In this document: positions 45,585 through 57,897 of the stretch, piece after piece
Numbering within the stretch: position 1 is the first letter of the stretch
Layout: each line of letters starts with the position of its first letter
DNA from: Corbicula japonica
Taxonomy: Eukaryota > Mollusca > Bivalvia > Venerida > Cyrenidae
Reading direction: 5' to 3'
DNA length: 64,000 bases
Assembly (NCBI GenBank): GCA_038501625.1
Contig: JAZAYU010000227.1
Coordinates: 310,001-374,000 of the forward strand
Made by a program: the position numbers and the translations under genes
Notes under the pieces: model-generated
What the model was told of the DNA's origin: nothing
Seen by the model: the letters and a program-made list of their open reading frames with translations, nothing else
Database searches by the model: none

Positions 45585-45731
45585 TTGTTTTTACCAGTGA
45601 AAGATAGAAATATATTTCACTCGTGAACACCGGAATTATGTATATTCACTCGTGGCTTCGCCACTCGTGAAAATACGAATTCCGGAGCTCACTCGGTGAA
45701 ATATATTTCTATCTTACACTGGTAAAAACAA
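45585..45731. repeat. 147-bp hairpin element, copy B
   Basis: Same arms and centre as 10750-10896. Confidence 0.85.
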
Positions 45732-46222
45732 TTATTATACTGCAAAGAAATTTGCTTGAATTTGATTGGATAATGTGCCGTTGATGTATATCCGTATTTA
45801 CGGATCGGCCGTAGATATTAACGCACGTGCCTTAATTTCCCTCTCTGGCCTCCTAGTCTACCTTTTGTTGTCGTCCGCCATTTTGTTTTGAATTTCCGTA
45901 AAATGCATAATTTGAAGCCGATCTTGTAAATTATAAAGCGGTATGCTTAGGGATTACTAAAATTGTTACAGAAAATATTTGTGTTTTGTTTTAACGTAGA
46001 AAACAATGAGATTATTCCTATAATTTTGTAAATAAATATCAAATCGATAGTCCATTCAATTTCTATAGAAGTGACGTCATGCAGGTAAATTAATGACGTC
46101 AGACATGTAATTATTGAGGTTCTCAGAGGGGAATTAAGCCGTTCGGCATTAAATAAGCGAAATAAATGAAAATCGATGTTTTCTAACTATTTTTGTCTGA
46201 AAAAGTCTTTGCAGTATAATAA
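45732..46222. mobile_element. MITE-like element, copy B
   Basis: Same 16-base inverted ends as 10897-11383, with a few small indels, for example an extra GTCTA near 45857. Confidence 0.6.
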
Positions 46223-46229
46223 AACAATT

Positions 46230-46361
46230 ATTTGGTTTCTTGAAAGGGTATGTGAGGATATTTTGCCGGTCTGGGTGTCATATTATCCCTCGCCTGCGGC
46301 TCGGGTAATATGACACCCAGACCGGCAATATATCCTCACATTCCCTGTCAAGAAACCAAAT
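46230..46361. repeat. 132-bp hairpin element, copy B
   Basis: Same arms and centre as 11391-11522. Confidence 0.85.
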
Positions 46362-46799
46362 AACTATATAATATCCTCTATGTCTTTGCATCGGTGTTTT
46401 GACGATTTCATTTCGGTCTGTTTACATTCTTCAATTTCAAATTATTTCAAAACAGTAATGAAAAAAAAACATACATCAAAGAATCAGCAGAAATACATTT
46501 TATGAGAATTGAAGAAATATATCTCAATTCTATTCTGCTTTCACGACAGAAATAAATTAAACAATTTCATTGCGAGTCTTTTTCCCCTAAAATAAAGAAA
46601 ACGCCCTAAAAGGTACTAAATATTAAGTGAAAGAAATTATACGTTCTTGATGGCACCTTTTCCTCATATTTACCTCGATGCTTAAACTTTTCTTCAACAA
46701 ACCGGTTTTAAAACACAATTATAATACATAAAATCCATCCAGCGCATCGCAATTATCAAATGTGAGTAATTACAACACTTCAGGATTTTGAATTCGACG

Positions 46800-46803
46800 T
46801 TAA
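46800..46803. other. Empty target site of the GGCCCGGTCACACAG element
   Basis: A single TTAA with the same flanks (GAATTCGACG before, ACCTTATG-like after) as the filled site at 11962-12922. Confidence 0.85.
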
Positions 46804-48308
46804 CCTTATGTACCTCTTTACACGCTATAAGCGAGCTAACGATTTCACACATTAGTTTCTGTATTTATTGGATTATATCCCTTAATGGTAGATGGTAGTC
46901 AGATTTCTGACTTAATCAAAATTTGACAAATCCTTGAAATAACTATTTTAAATTTAGTTTTTATGATTTAAATGCTCTTATGATTTGAATTCAATTTTGT
47001 TGACTAAACAATAAAATTATTTAAGTCTTATTATGATTTGTGACTAGCATTCATACACGACTTCCGGTGTCAACCCTATATAATTTAGATATAACTAGTC
47101 ATTCAAGCTGCTGTATTAAAAGGCTTAGTTTCGCCAGCTGACCACTTCAGGCAAGCATTCATTTTCTATGAGAAACTTAAGCATCCCCTAATATCCACGG
47201 CAATCAAACTTTTGACATCTTGATGATTTTCAAGGTACTGTATGAAACACACTTATAATTTTATCTTGTAGGATTATTTTTTTTACCAGCAACAAAGCTA
47301 TTTTTAATTTCGAAAATCTCACTAAAGTCAGATCTAACAAAACGTTAGATCTAATGACGGCCCGAAGGCACCGTACATAAGTCATAGCGGTTTTCCCCGA
47401 TTACTATTTTCAGAAATTTTCATCACAGGAAGCATGGTTTATAACGCTCGCAAAATGATCTGATGATGTCATTACATTAGAAATGAATGCAATACTACAT
47501 AAGCACATATATCTCGAGTAAAATATGTCTTACGCAAGCTGTCAACACTTTCCATGGTTAACTATTTTTACTTTCACTTTTGCGATTTTGTAGGCGACAA
47601 CCCGATTGGTTCAAAAGGGTTAGTGATCAAAGCACGTATTAGTTTCTCGTTGTCAGATCCTGATAGCGTAGCGGTTTTCAGGAAATGATTTTAATCAGAT
47701 TGTAATTTCTATAAAGAAACATTTAGAGTGAACCAACATCCATTTAGAACGTATTGTTTGGTACCGTATGAATTTAATCTTATTAACCGTACAGCAAAAG
47801 ATATACTGTAAAATATATTTTCTGTCCAGATTATGTTACATAACAAAAAATCCGGTAAGAAATTTTATACAAATGCCACGCCACAAAGAAAGTTTAGTAC
47901 ATTTGACGCCATATGTTGTTTACTTTACTAAAGTCTAATGTTTTAAAATTTGTGTAGACTCAAGCGCAGTTCAAACCATTTCTTGTCTATGGTTTTATTT
48001 TAGCAAACAACAACAACAACCAGCTTTTATTAGCAAATCGACATAACACATGTCTTTGGCTAATGTACAGTGAAGCAATTTTACAAACATAATTTATGCG
48101 CAACACACATATATAAACTAATAGATAGATGGTATCGCTTTGCAAGTAATTATGGTCGAGAATGAGAATACAATATAATATTAATTAATGTTCCTTATAT
48201 CATATGCTTTTTTCAAAAAAATACAAATTCCTAAAATGGTTTTCTTATTTTTTTGATGACATTAAATTTTTGAATTTTCTAAGGTCGGGCCATGCAAATT
48301 TTGGGAGG
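46804..48308. other. Non-coding stretch of copy B
   Basis: Matches 12923-14427; no gene seen. Confidence 0.5.
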
Positions 48309-48311
48309 TAA
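48309..48311. other. Empty target site of the 2.2-kb Harbinger-like element
   Basis: A single TAA between GGGAGG and GTATCTCG, matching the filled site at 14428-16630. Confidence 0.9.
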
Positions 48312-50456
48312 GTATCTCGAATAGGTTTATATTTGTCACAGATCATTAAAAATGGTATTCTGACTCTACGTTATTTTTACTACAATTTTGACAGATTCTA
48401 CCTTTCTCTTGGTGTACCAATATATCGTCCAGTTTCAGGAGCAAGCGAATAGGATGAAAGACGAAAGCATGTTAAGCAACTCAAATAAGGGCTGGATAAA
48501 ACATTATGTTTGGGCTAGCTTTTGTACCAAACAACGCGCCGCAATGTAAACACGCGTTTTGATGTCGCTCAACTAGGTGACAGAAAGTGCTCAATTTCTG
48601 GAGGTACAGAATAAAAGAAACGTTCGTGTTCTTTAATACTGAAATTATTAAATAAGTCGTCTAAATGGAAAAGATTGGAATACTTGCATTGCGGTAGATC
48701 TATTTTTCAAATTGTTGTCATACATGTAGGTTTTCCTGTTAATCAGCATTAGCACCATTAAATGATTTAGGCAGTAGATGAACTGATTTACTAGCATATG
48801 TTCAACCACTAAGTTGATTAAGTTGATTGATGTGCATTTGCAAATAAATCGGTCGCGCGACTGCAATTTAATGATCATCGCTTTATTCATGATTTATTCA
48901 TCATTCGAACTTCTTTAAAATGTAAGATTTCGCTTATATTATTGTAAGTTTAAATTATTTTAATATATGATAATTGCACCGATTAACCATCTTAACACAT
49001 CACTCAACCAGGCACGTATAATACCGCGGTATGTCATTCGCGTTTAAGTCTTTTTCCCGCCAATAAAACCGGAACTAATGCGATTCTCTTCGCTCATGTC
49101 GGTATTAGACGATAAAAGACTTATCGCGATAAGTTAAAGTGGGTCTTACATGCACGTCAAAGTAATTTTTACTTGATCCACTTTTGCCAACACTAACAGT
49201 AATTAATATGTAAGAGCTTATGCAAGTCAGTATAACTACGAGGATGGTTAAATTACTAAACTAGAATTAGAAAAGCAGGGTGGTCTTAAGAAAAATTGGT
49301 ATTTATAATTATTGTAACATTTAATGACGGGTTAAATGTCTAGGTGTCTAGGTTTAGATGCAACCTCGAACAGCACGAAATGTGTACAATAATATACTAT
49401 AATTATGCTACATAATAGGCCGAGAGTACAATTTGTGAACCAGGTTCAAGTAAATGTAATTTTCCTCGAAAAGAATGTTTTCTCCAACACAACAAAATCA
49501 TAAGCTGCTAATTTTTTTTAGAAAAAAAGTTTAATGATTGTCTAGACTGAACAAAAAATGATTATAAAAATTACCAAATAAAGTAAACTTTTCAAAATAT
49601 TTATTTTATGTTTTGTTACACTTTTTCAATGCGGTCACTGCTGCAGTTAGTTTCTCTCTTAAAATGTTGTGAGTATTGTATGCCATTTTAAACAAAGACA
49701 ATTTCTTAAATGTTTAAAAGCTTTAGATGTTTAAGTTTTACGCATAGAGTGGTGCTAAGAAAAATGTGAAATATGCATATCCTGAATAGTAACACCCAGA
49801 AAAAAAATCATTCCTTATTTAAATATTGATTCTAAAAATGAGCAATTCTATGCGATTCTGCAATAATGCGATTGGTTAGATGTTACACAGAAGATTTTTC
49901 CGCAGTTGAAGCACTCTGTACAAACCAGTTTACGAAGGCACGGGGGATTTTAATGATATTTTCATAAAAAAAAAATAATAATGCATTTTATTTTGTTTCA
50001 GATTTCAAGAGTTAACTCAAATTCCTCGTAGAAAATTTAAAATTTAAATTTTAAATTGATCGTTGTAGGTAGAACATTTTTAGCGTATATCAAAAATTAT
50101 GTAAGGCGATATAATTGATAAATAAAAAGAAAAAGCAAAACTTATGTGACAACAATTAATGCAGTCTTACCGTCCCTCGAAAAAATGCCTACATTGTATA
50201 TGATTTTGCAATGTGAACATTTGATATAACCTTTGTGACAGAGTCGAATTAAGTACAGTTTAGTCAAATGATTTGCCATAATAAACATTTTTACACCTGT
50301 AAGACGTGAAATATTTTCTTCTCAAATTAATGTCAAAATATTTCAGATATTTTGTTTTCTAATGGTGTCGAATGATCTTTATAAAATGAATAAAAAGCCA
50401 ATGTAGTCTAATTAAATTCCATAAAAGTTGTGCAAATGCTTAAAATTAATAGTCTA
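48312..50456. other. Non-coding stretch upstream of lectin gene B
   Basis: Matches 16631-18541 apart from the B-only blocks at 49659-49909. No gene supported. Confidence 0.5.
49659..49909. other. B-only sequence blocks
   Basis: Two blocks absent from A: about 30 bases near 49659-49690 and about 190 bases at 49716-49909. The second contains GTGAAATATGCATATC (49766), the core of the dispersed family, and TAATGCGATTGGTTAG (49868), resembling 39404. Either an insertion in B or a deletion in A. Confidence 0.7.
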
Positions 50457-50476
50457 AATCGTTTATATAAACGATT
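50457..50476 (+). promoter_or_regulatory. Candidate palindromic TATA box, copy B
   Basis: Identical 20-base palindrome to 18542-18561, at a similar distance from the start codon of lectin gene B. Confidence 0.45.
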
Positions 50477-50682
50477 AAACTTTTTCCTATTTTCTGTTGA
50501 CACATTTGAACCGAACAACTCTCCCGGTCCACTGACTCGCATTAGGATAAAACCGTGTCTTCTTACCTTCTTTTGTCAATTTCTGCCACCTTCAAAAAGA
50601 AGAAATATTTGATTTTCAGATTTACTAACACACATTTTAGGATACTACGTGGTGCTTTCGGATAAAATAAAAATATAAAACA

Positions 50683-51738
50683 ATGAAATGCCATCTTTAT
50701 TTAAAATTAGTCGCCTTTGTGGTCGTGCGGGTATACTGCCAACAGACCTCATATTCGGACAACGACTTCGAAACGTTAACAAATCATAAACTGGAAAGAA
50801 TCGAAGAAAGCATAACCACTTTTATCTACGATACGATTGCGAAATTAAAGTCACTCAAAAAAAAAAAAAGGTATTTAAGTACAGAGACGGCAAATCTTCG
50901 GAATTTTCTACAAGATCACGAAAGTCAGTTTCAGACCTTAAAATGGGCGACTGAAAACTTGAGACAGAATCAGCTGTCCAGGGAGGAACGGGATCTTGTT
51001 ACTGAATTACAGTGGACAATATTTGACCTGAAGCAATCGTTCCGTGACCTGGAAGAGGACGCTTGTTTTAGGAATACCGACTGTGGTGTATGGACTGAGT
51101 GGAGTAGATGTTCTGTTGAAAGTGGTAGTGGTACCAGAATTCGATCACGTGACTGTATAACGAGTGGGAAATTCCAGTCCATGTGCGAACCGGTTGATGT
51201 GCAAGAAGAAGTGTGCACGGGTAGTGCTTGCAAAGTGAAACCCTTATTACCGCAATTCGATTGTCCAGCAAGTTATATTTCATTTCATGATCTTTGTTTA
51301 AAATTTTCTAATAGTAAATCCAACCGTCTTTCATCATCTATGCGGTGCGAAGAGGAAGGAGGCTACATGGTAGAAATTGACTCTGAATACAAACAAAAAC
51401 TGGTAAAGGATTTCATCGATATTGTCGCACCCGGAATAATGGTAGGAAGGGAAACTATCGCCAACAGCGAAACTGAATACTGGAACAAACACGAAATTGA
51501 CCAAAAAACCCATGTCGCTGTTGACGGAATACGTAATCATCAGCAAATTGTGTTTAGGAACTGGCGCGGCGAGGTGATGACATACTTCAACTGGGCTGTT
51601 GGGGAGCCAAGAAATGATAAGAGCAATGGAATGTATTGCCTAACACTGAATGTTCTTACGGGTGAATGGTATATGAAGTGTTGCGACCTTCCTTTCTTTT
51701 ATGTGTGTGAATCGGCGAAAAGGACTGGTAACAGTTAA
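50683..51738 (+). CDS. Secreted coiled-coil/TSP1/C-type lectin-domain protein, copy B
   Basis: Same 351-residue architecture as 18768-19823. I count 16 replacements relative to copy A: I8K in the signal-peptide core, E61K, I62K, N66S, S75F, L83F, F86L, H105L and I106V in the coiled coil, C147S, G149S and K169E in the TSP1 repeat, Q195P and V199I at the start of the lectin domain, and N270H and V320L. About five changes are silent. C147S removes a conserved TSP1 cysteine, so one disulfide is probably lost and the repeat may misfold. I8K puts a charge inside the signal peptide, which may weaken secretion. E61K/I62K creates a run of 13 A bases. The reading frame is intact. Confidence 0.9.
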   Translation: MKCHLYLKLVAFVVVRVYCQQTSYSDNDFETLTNHKLERIEESITTFIYDTIAKLKSLKKKKRYLSTETANLRNFLQDHESQFQTLKWATENLRQNQLSREERDLVTELQWTIFDLKQSFRDLEEDACFRNTDCGVWTEWSRCSVESGSGTRIRSRDCITSGKFQSMCEPVDVQEEVCTGSACKVKPLLPQFDCPASYISFHDLCLKFSNSKSNRLSSSMRCEEEGGYMVEIDSEYKQKLVKDFIDIVAPGIMVGRETIANSETEYWNKHEIDQKTHVAVDGIRNHQQIVFRNWRGEVMTYFNWAVGEPRNDKSNGMYCLTLNVLTGEWYMKCCDLPFFYVCESAKRTGNS

Positions 51739-53207
51739 GGAAGAAGAATTTCAGAAATAACATTTTCTTTTAAATGACATTCAAAAATATTATATGTTAT
51801 ACTAGTATAAAGACATATTCAGGAAGAAATATAGTATAGGAACTGATTTATTATGTCGGTCATAAGTAGTAAGAGGTCATTCACTCACCTATGTTATGGT
51901 TTGTTATTAAAACGCTTTTAAGGAAGGGTTCAATTTTTAAATTAGTTTTGAATATTCGCCTAAGACAAATATTTGACGTCATAGTTAATTGACGCTTACT
52001 CATAAAAGGTGATTTCAGACAAACGTAAACTGCACTAGCTTGACACTAAAAGTTACTTGCCATTATAGACAGGTTGTCTTGCTGAATGTTTTTCTACTTA
52101 TTAGATACTTTGATCCTAATAACTTTGCCCATAATTACAACATTTTAACACGCAAGTTTAAACAATCACATCACAATACAACAGGCGTGGTTATAATTGT
52201 TTGCATAACTTCAAACGTGTCAATGATCGGTAACATAAATACAGTGCATCCGTTACTAACATGTCGCACTCACTTCCATAAATAAAATGATAAAATTAAT
52301 GACAGTTTCGTAACATTCCCAAAAGTGTAACATTCAAACTATGTTAGTGTGAAAAAAGATTAATATTTTTTTATCAACATACTGTCTTGGTGCTTAATAG
52401 GACCGTGAATTAAGTTCTCGATTGCGGACGGTACCAGATGAGTGCAAATTCATAATATTCGGCTGGACGACCGTCTTTTATTTCAAGCCTCCAAATAAAT
52501 TATAACGTATAAAGTGGTCGAATATATTTTTGTAACTGACAAGCACTCGCCTGAAATGCACATTCTGTGATTCGAATGATCAAAACTGTAATAATATATG
52601 TTACATAATGCATGTTCGCGACTAATTTATTTTCCTAAATTGAAAACAAATTTCACTTACGTTCCTCATGAAGCAGAACAACATTGTCAAATGAAGAAAA
52701 AAAATCGATAATTTTTTGTTAAGTAATTAACATCAGTTTTGATTTTAAAAGCATTCTCTAATGTCTCATGCTGACATATACAACGGTTAACATGGCCACT
52801 ATTATTGTCCAATAAGAAATCGGTTGGATAGATTTTCACCTTATTAAATTTAATTGTGATTAAACAGAACGTTCCCTTATAGTCCAAAAAGGTCAACGCA
52901 AAAAAAATATACGTGTATTAATATCCAACTTTGAAGTATTTGTCAGAAGATTAGTAATAAAGAAAAAAAAGAGAACTTTTTAAAAAGCAATCAAACACAA
53001 GAAATATGAATATTGCAGACAAGATTTGATTTATTGGCAGTAATGGAACTTTGCTTTCAACCCACAATGTCATTGTGTCCTTTTGCTCGGTTGAATTCAC
53101 GTTTGTGACTGGTATCGATATTTGACTAAAAAGTGCTTTTCTTTTAAAAACAAATTGAACCGTGTAGTTAAAATAGTAAAAGTGGTTATCTAACTTATTT
53201 TATCGCT
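51739..53207. other. 3' flank of lectin gene B
   Basis: Matches 19824-21302 with small indels. No gene supported. Confidence 0.5.
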
Positions 53208-53464
53208 TCGTACGTTTTCCGCTAGCGTAGTCGATAGCAAAGTACGTTTTACGCTAGCGTAGTCGATAGCAAAGTACGTTTTACGCAAGCGTAGTCAATA
53301 GCAAAGTACGTTTTACGCGAGCGTAGTCGATAGCAAAGTACGTTTTACGCGAGCGTAGTCAATAGCAAAGTATGTTTTACGCGAGCGTAGTCAATAGCAA
53401 AGTACGTTTTACGCGAGCGTAGTCAATAGCAAAGTACGTTTTACGCTAGCGTAGTCGGTAGCAA
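53208..53464 (+). repeat. 32-bp minisatellite, eight units (copy B)
   Basis: Same unit as 21303-21602. GTAGTC occurs eight times, and most of the degenerate leading unit seen in A is missing. Confidence 0.95.
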
Positions 53465-56400
53465 AATGAGCGCTGTTCAATTTATCTCTTTTGATGTTGT
53501 CCTTTTACCATTTAGAACATTATTAGGATGAATTTAAAACTCTCCTTTCATTACAAACATATAGCAAGTTGAAAGAAAGGTGAAGTTTAATTCAGGCACA
53601 GTCACTATATAATGGAAAATAACCTTGTATATTCTCTTAAAAACATTTACTTTACATGGGAGCCAGTAATAAGAAATTTCAGTAATACTGTACAATTGGT
53701 CTTTCAAATATCCGGAACCTAAACACTTGAGCATAGTTGAATTTCCGCGGCTGTATGATTTTTCCGGAATTTTGTTCGAGTTTTAAGGTCAATGTCACTG
53801 TTTGATTACTTAGTCTGTAAGTCATTCGATCCTACGACCTGTTAAACACGTAAGTAGCAGCCTATCATGTCAAATACGAGTCGTAATTACACTTCTTCCG
53901 CTTTTTGTGCATATTTTTACTCAAATCGAACATAACAGATCAAAACTTTATTTATTTAACAGATAATATTTTGTATTAATGCCTTAAAATGAAGTGAAAT
54001 GGAAACATATATTTTAGTTTCGAGGTGTTTAGGTTACGTTTATACCCACGGTTACAAGTGTTATAAAGTATGCAGATTACATCTAATATAGGGTTATAAC
54101 AAAACAAACTGCGTTAAGATTTGTACTTTTTCTATTATTTTTTTGCAAACACCCTTTGTGAAAAGATTGAACATATAATTCATTGTAATTGTTCAAAATA
54201 GAAGCTCCATGCATACACGTTAGTCAAACTTTACGAAACCTCTCCTTCGGCATTTCATATCTTTAATGTAAACAAAGCCGAAATAGATTGAGAACCCATG
54301 GAAGCAATTACGTTACATTTATTATTGAAATATCGTATACTTAAAAACACCACAGGTGCTTAGAAGACGGACCCCGTTTTCTCCAACTGGCCGGCCCCCC
54401 CCCCCCCAAAAAAAAAAATAGGGTCTACACAGGGTCTATACTACATAAACTCATCTTTTTTGTTTTGTTTTGGTAGATTGGGATCGATATCAGTCTATCC
54501 ATACCGAATTTACTATCAAATACCAAGTTCTCTGAAAATTCGAGTCCCGACTCTATACGAATCGAAAAGGTTAATAACCCCGATCCTATTTTGTCAAGCC
54601 AAAATGTAAACACAGTTTTTAAAAATCAGCATCGAAACAAATATTGCACTAACCTTATCAAATCGGGTATCGATGGAAAATTTAATTATTCCTCTGTTGA
54701 ATTCCGCCGAGCACTGGCTAGGAAATTAAGAACATAACATCCATTTTTCATTTTGCCGATGCTATACTAAAAATTATCGCCTCGGGACAAAGTTTGGTTA
54801 CAATGCAGGTATATGAGTGAATTCTGATTGGACGAGCGATAATGAAGTAGTAATTTTGATTGGACGAGTATTTAAAAAATTGATCGAACCGCTGCAAGAA
54901 TATGTAACGCGATAGACTGCGGCTCGCTCGTCCAATCAGAATTCACGCATATCACGATGGTTGTCGAATTACTACAATGACATTTTCTTGACTTCGTGTA
55001 TAAAAATTATAGCCGCCTAGCACCAAGGTTGATAGTTCTATAAATGATTTAAGTTCATATGATCCTTTAGCTAAGAGAAGTAATAAGTACCAATTCTGTA
55101 ATACAAGCTAATTAATGATTAACTTTTAATGAGCTTTTATTAAGCGCACTTTTTTGTGCGAATTACGCGAAAATTAAACAGGCGCGAAATATAATCATGA
55201 TACTTACACTCAACAAAAGTTCTAATTGGTCATCAATTGTATTTGTTTACAATGTATGTTAGTTTCGTTTCTTCCCTACGTCAAGAGAGGTTGTGGAAAG
55301 AACTGGTTTGTCTTGAAATCAATTATCTTATGTATTTTTAATCTAAATTGATTGTTTTCTTAAATGAATCCAATACCATTTACTTACACCGCAGTCAAAA
55401 ATTGAACAGTCTTTAATTGAAAGGGAGGTAATTTTAAAATTGGATACTTTGAAAGGGGTTTATTTAAACAAATGTGTTGTTGATAAGTCATTTTTTCTGT
55501 TTTTCATTCTTATTAAAACAAAACAAATTTCTGTTTGCTTGACCATTTTATGCAAGAAATGGATTTTTAGCAAAATTAAGGATAACTCTTGCTAAACTGT
55601 TTCAAAGTCAATTATTACAAGATTAAAGCTTAAGTTGAAGACTGTGGTTGGCATATAATCATAAATAAAGAGTGAATTCAATGTCTTTCTGATATAAAAA
55701 TACGGACAAAAAGTGACCAATTAGAACTTTGGTTGAGTGTATACCAATAGGCATGTTCACGAAGGTTTTCTTTCTTACTACATGTATCAGTTCTTTCTTT
55801 TAATTCCAAGTTAATCGTTGTTGATGATTCTACATTACAAATTCATTAAGATAAGGAAATAATGAATACAAGCTAAAATTCATCGTATTCATTATTTCAT
55901 TTAACGAAAAATGATTTCCATAAACGCCGTTTATATTTTTAAAGATATTCCCACTTTAAACTGTCAATGCGATTTAATTGAACATCGAACTAAAATTGCC
56001 GGATGTTTATGTTATTTACAGCAGCCCTTAATTTGTGTTGTATCGCGACCGTAAACCTTCCGAATAACTGTTAACAGGGCACTTTACCACTATCATAATA
56101 AAAATAACAAATGCAAGAGTAGGGTTCATAATCATAGCCTTAATATGTAGTGAGCACTAGATGATATCACAAATAATCATCATAGGCAAATTTTGCCATC
56201 ATGGACAAGCAAGCAACAAGATCAATATCGGATCGGACTCTCGCTCAACTGCTCTTAACCTACCTGCTCTCCGTGACTGTTAGCTGATTACCTGAAAAAT
56301 CCAGTGAACCTAATTTGCTGATTTATTACTTAAAAAGAATGTGCAAAATTACACAGTGTTATGTTATGGCTGACCAAAACGTTCCTGACAATAATTAACC

Positions 56401-57897
56401 TTCGCTGACCCTAATTTTAGAGGGAAATGTACATGGTAATATAAGGGAGATAACTTCACAAAATAGGAAACTCTCAAGACAAACAGATTAATCTCTCTTA
56501 AATGAATAAAATCTCAACTGGGCTACATAACATACTCTATGTAATCAAGGAACCCGTTGAAAAGATTGAAAATAGTTGAACATAATGAAAGAACCCATCT
56601 GACCTATTATATTAAATTCAATATTGTGCCGAATTCGTAGTGTGTACGCAACATATTACATGTACAATAGATCGTGCATCGAGCGTAATGTTCCTCCGCC
56701 CGCAACGAGATATCATCGGTCAGGATTAAGAAATATTGTATTATTAAGTACAGTGAAACCCCGCAATAAAGACCACCTTTGGGACTGAAAGAGTGTTGTC
56801 GGTAGTGAAGTAGTCTCTTTTTCAAGCGAGAACATAGTGCAAACTGTTTGATGGGACTTTAGAATAGTGGTCTATGTCGTGGCGGTCGCAATGAGGAGGT
56901 TCTCGCGAAACAAAAATGAAAGCGCTGAATAACAAAATTTTAATTAACAACGTGTTGAACAGACAAAAGTAAAGAAGTAAACTTGAACTTTATGGATGAC
57001 ATAAAACAACACTTTATTAACTAAACTGTCATTAACAAAAATCAATAAAACTATCAAAATATATCTTACGTCGAAATCAGGTCAAACATCTTTGGACAAG
57101 TAAATGTAATAACATTAAAAGTATCTTTATTTTACATACTTTAAAGATGTTAGGAAAGTAAAGACAACTGGCTACACCGAAATACTAATATCCAAACGCA
57201 AATACTAAACAACATGGAACATAATTTTAAATGCATTGTCTTAAACTTATCTTATATGTACTGACAACAATATCTTTAAATGGTCTTTTTGTCCGACAAA
57301 TGTAAAAATATGAGATATTTCTAAAATTGTTTGCTGACATTGGACGAAGGAATAAAAATGTAAATTCCACTGCAAGTCATGTAAAAGAACACAATATATT
57401 ATTGTCAGTATCAAATTACTCATGTGGGCAACTAAAATGATGTTTATGTTGTTTAGTGTTTTTATTACAGTGTAATAAATGTGGCATTTAATATACTTAA
57501 GAAGTGTTCTTTTTACTATTATAAAACGAGGTATTATTAACAATTGATAAACCAAAACACTGTAAATTAGATACAAGGAGATTTTACAAAACTAAGTTTT
57601 CTACCTTTCCAATTCATGGAAGTACCTCAAGGTAAAGAAAAAACATGTCAGTTTAAAACTCATATAAAACAAAGTTTCACCATGATCATAACGTATGTTC
57701 TACCAATTGCACAATAATTATGAGGTATGTCATTTAATATTGCATTAAAATGTATAATTTAAAAGAAAAAAACATTTACTAAAATAACATCTTTTAAAAA
57801 TAAATAACATGTTCACAATATGGAACATTAAGTCGTTGAAAGATCCTGGAAATCCATTGCATTTCACTATTCCTCCGAAATCAGCATCACATGCCAA
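53465..57897. other. Non-coding stretch of copy B
   Basis: Matches 21603-27029 of A without the A-only insertion (junction near 56174). Contains a foldback (54811-54952), a C-run/A-run near 54394-54418 longer than in A, the ~180-bp repeat near 55558-55735 and the MITE remnant near 56749-56900. No gene supported. Confidence 0.5.
54811..54952. repeat. 142-bp foldback element, copy B
   Basis: Same arms as 22941-23082. Confidence 0.8.
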
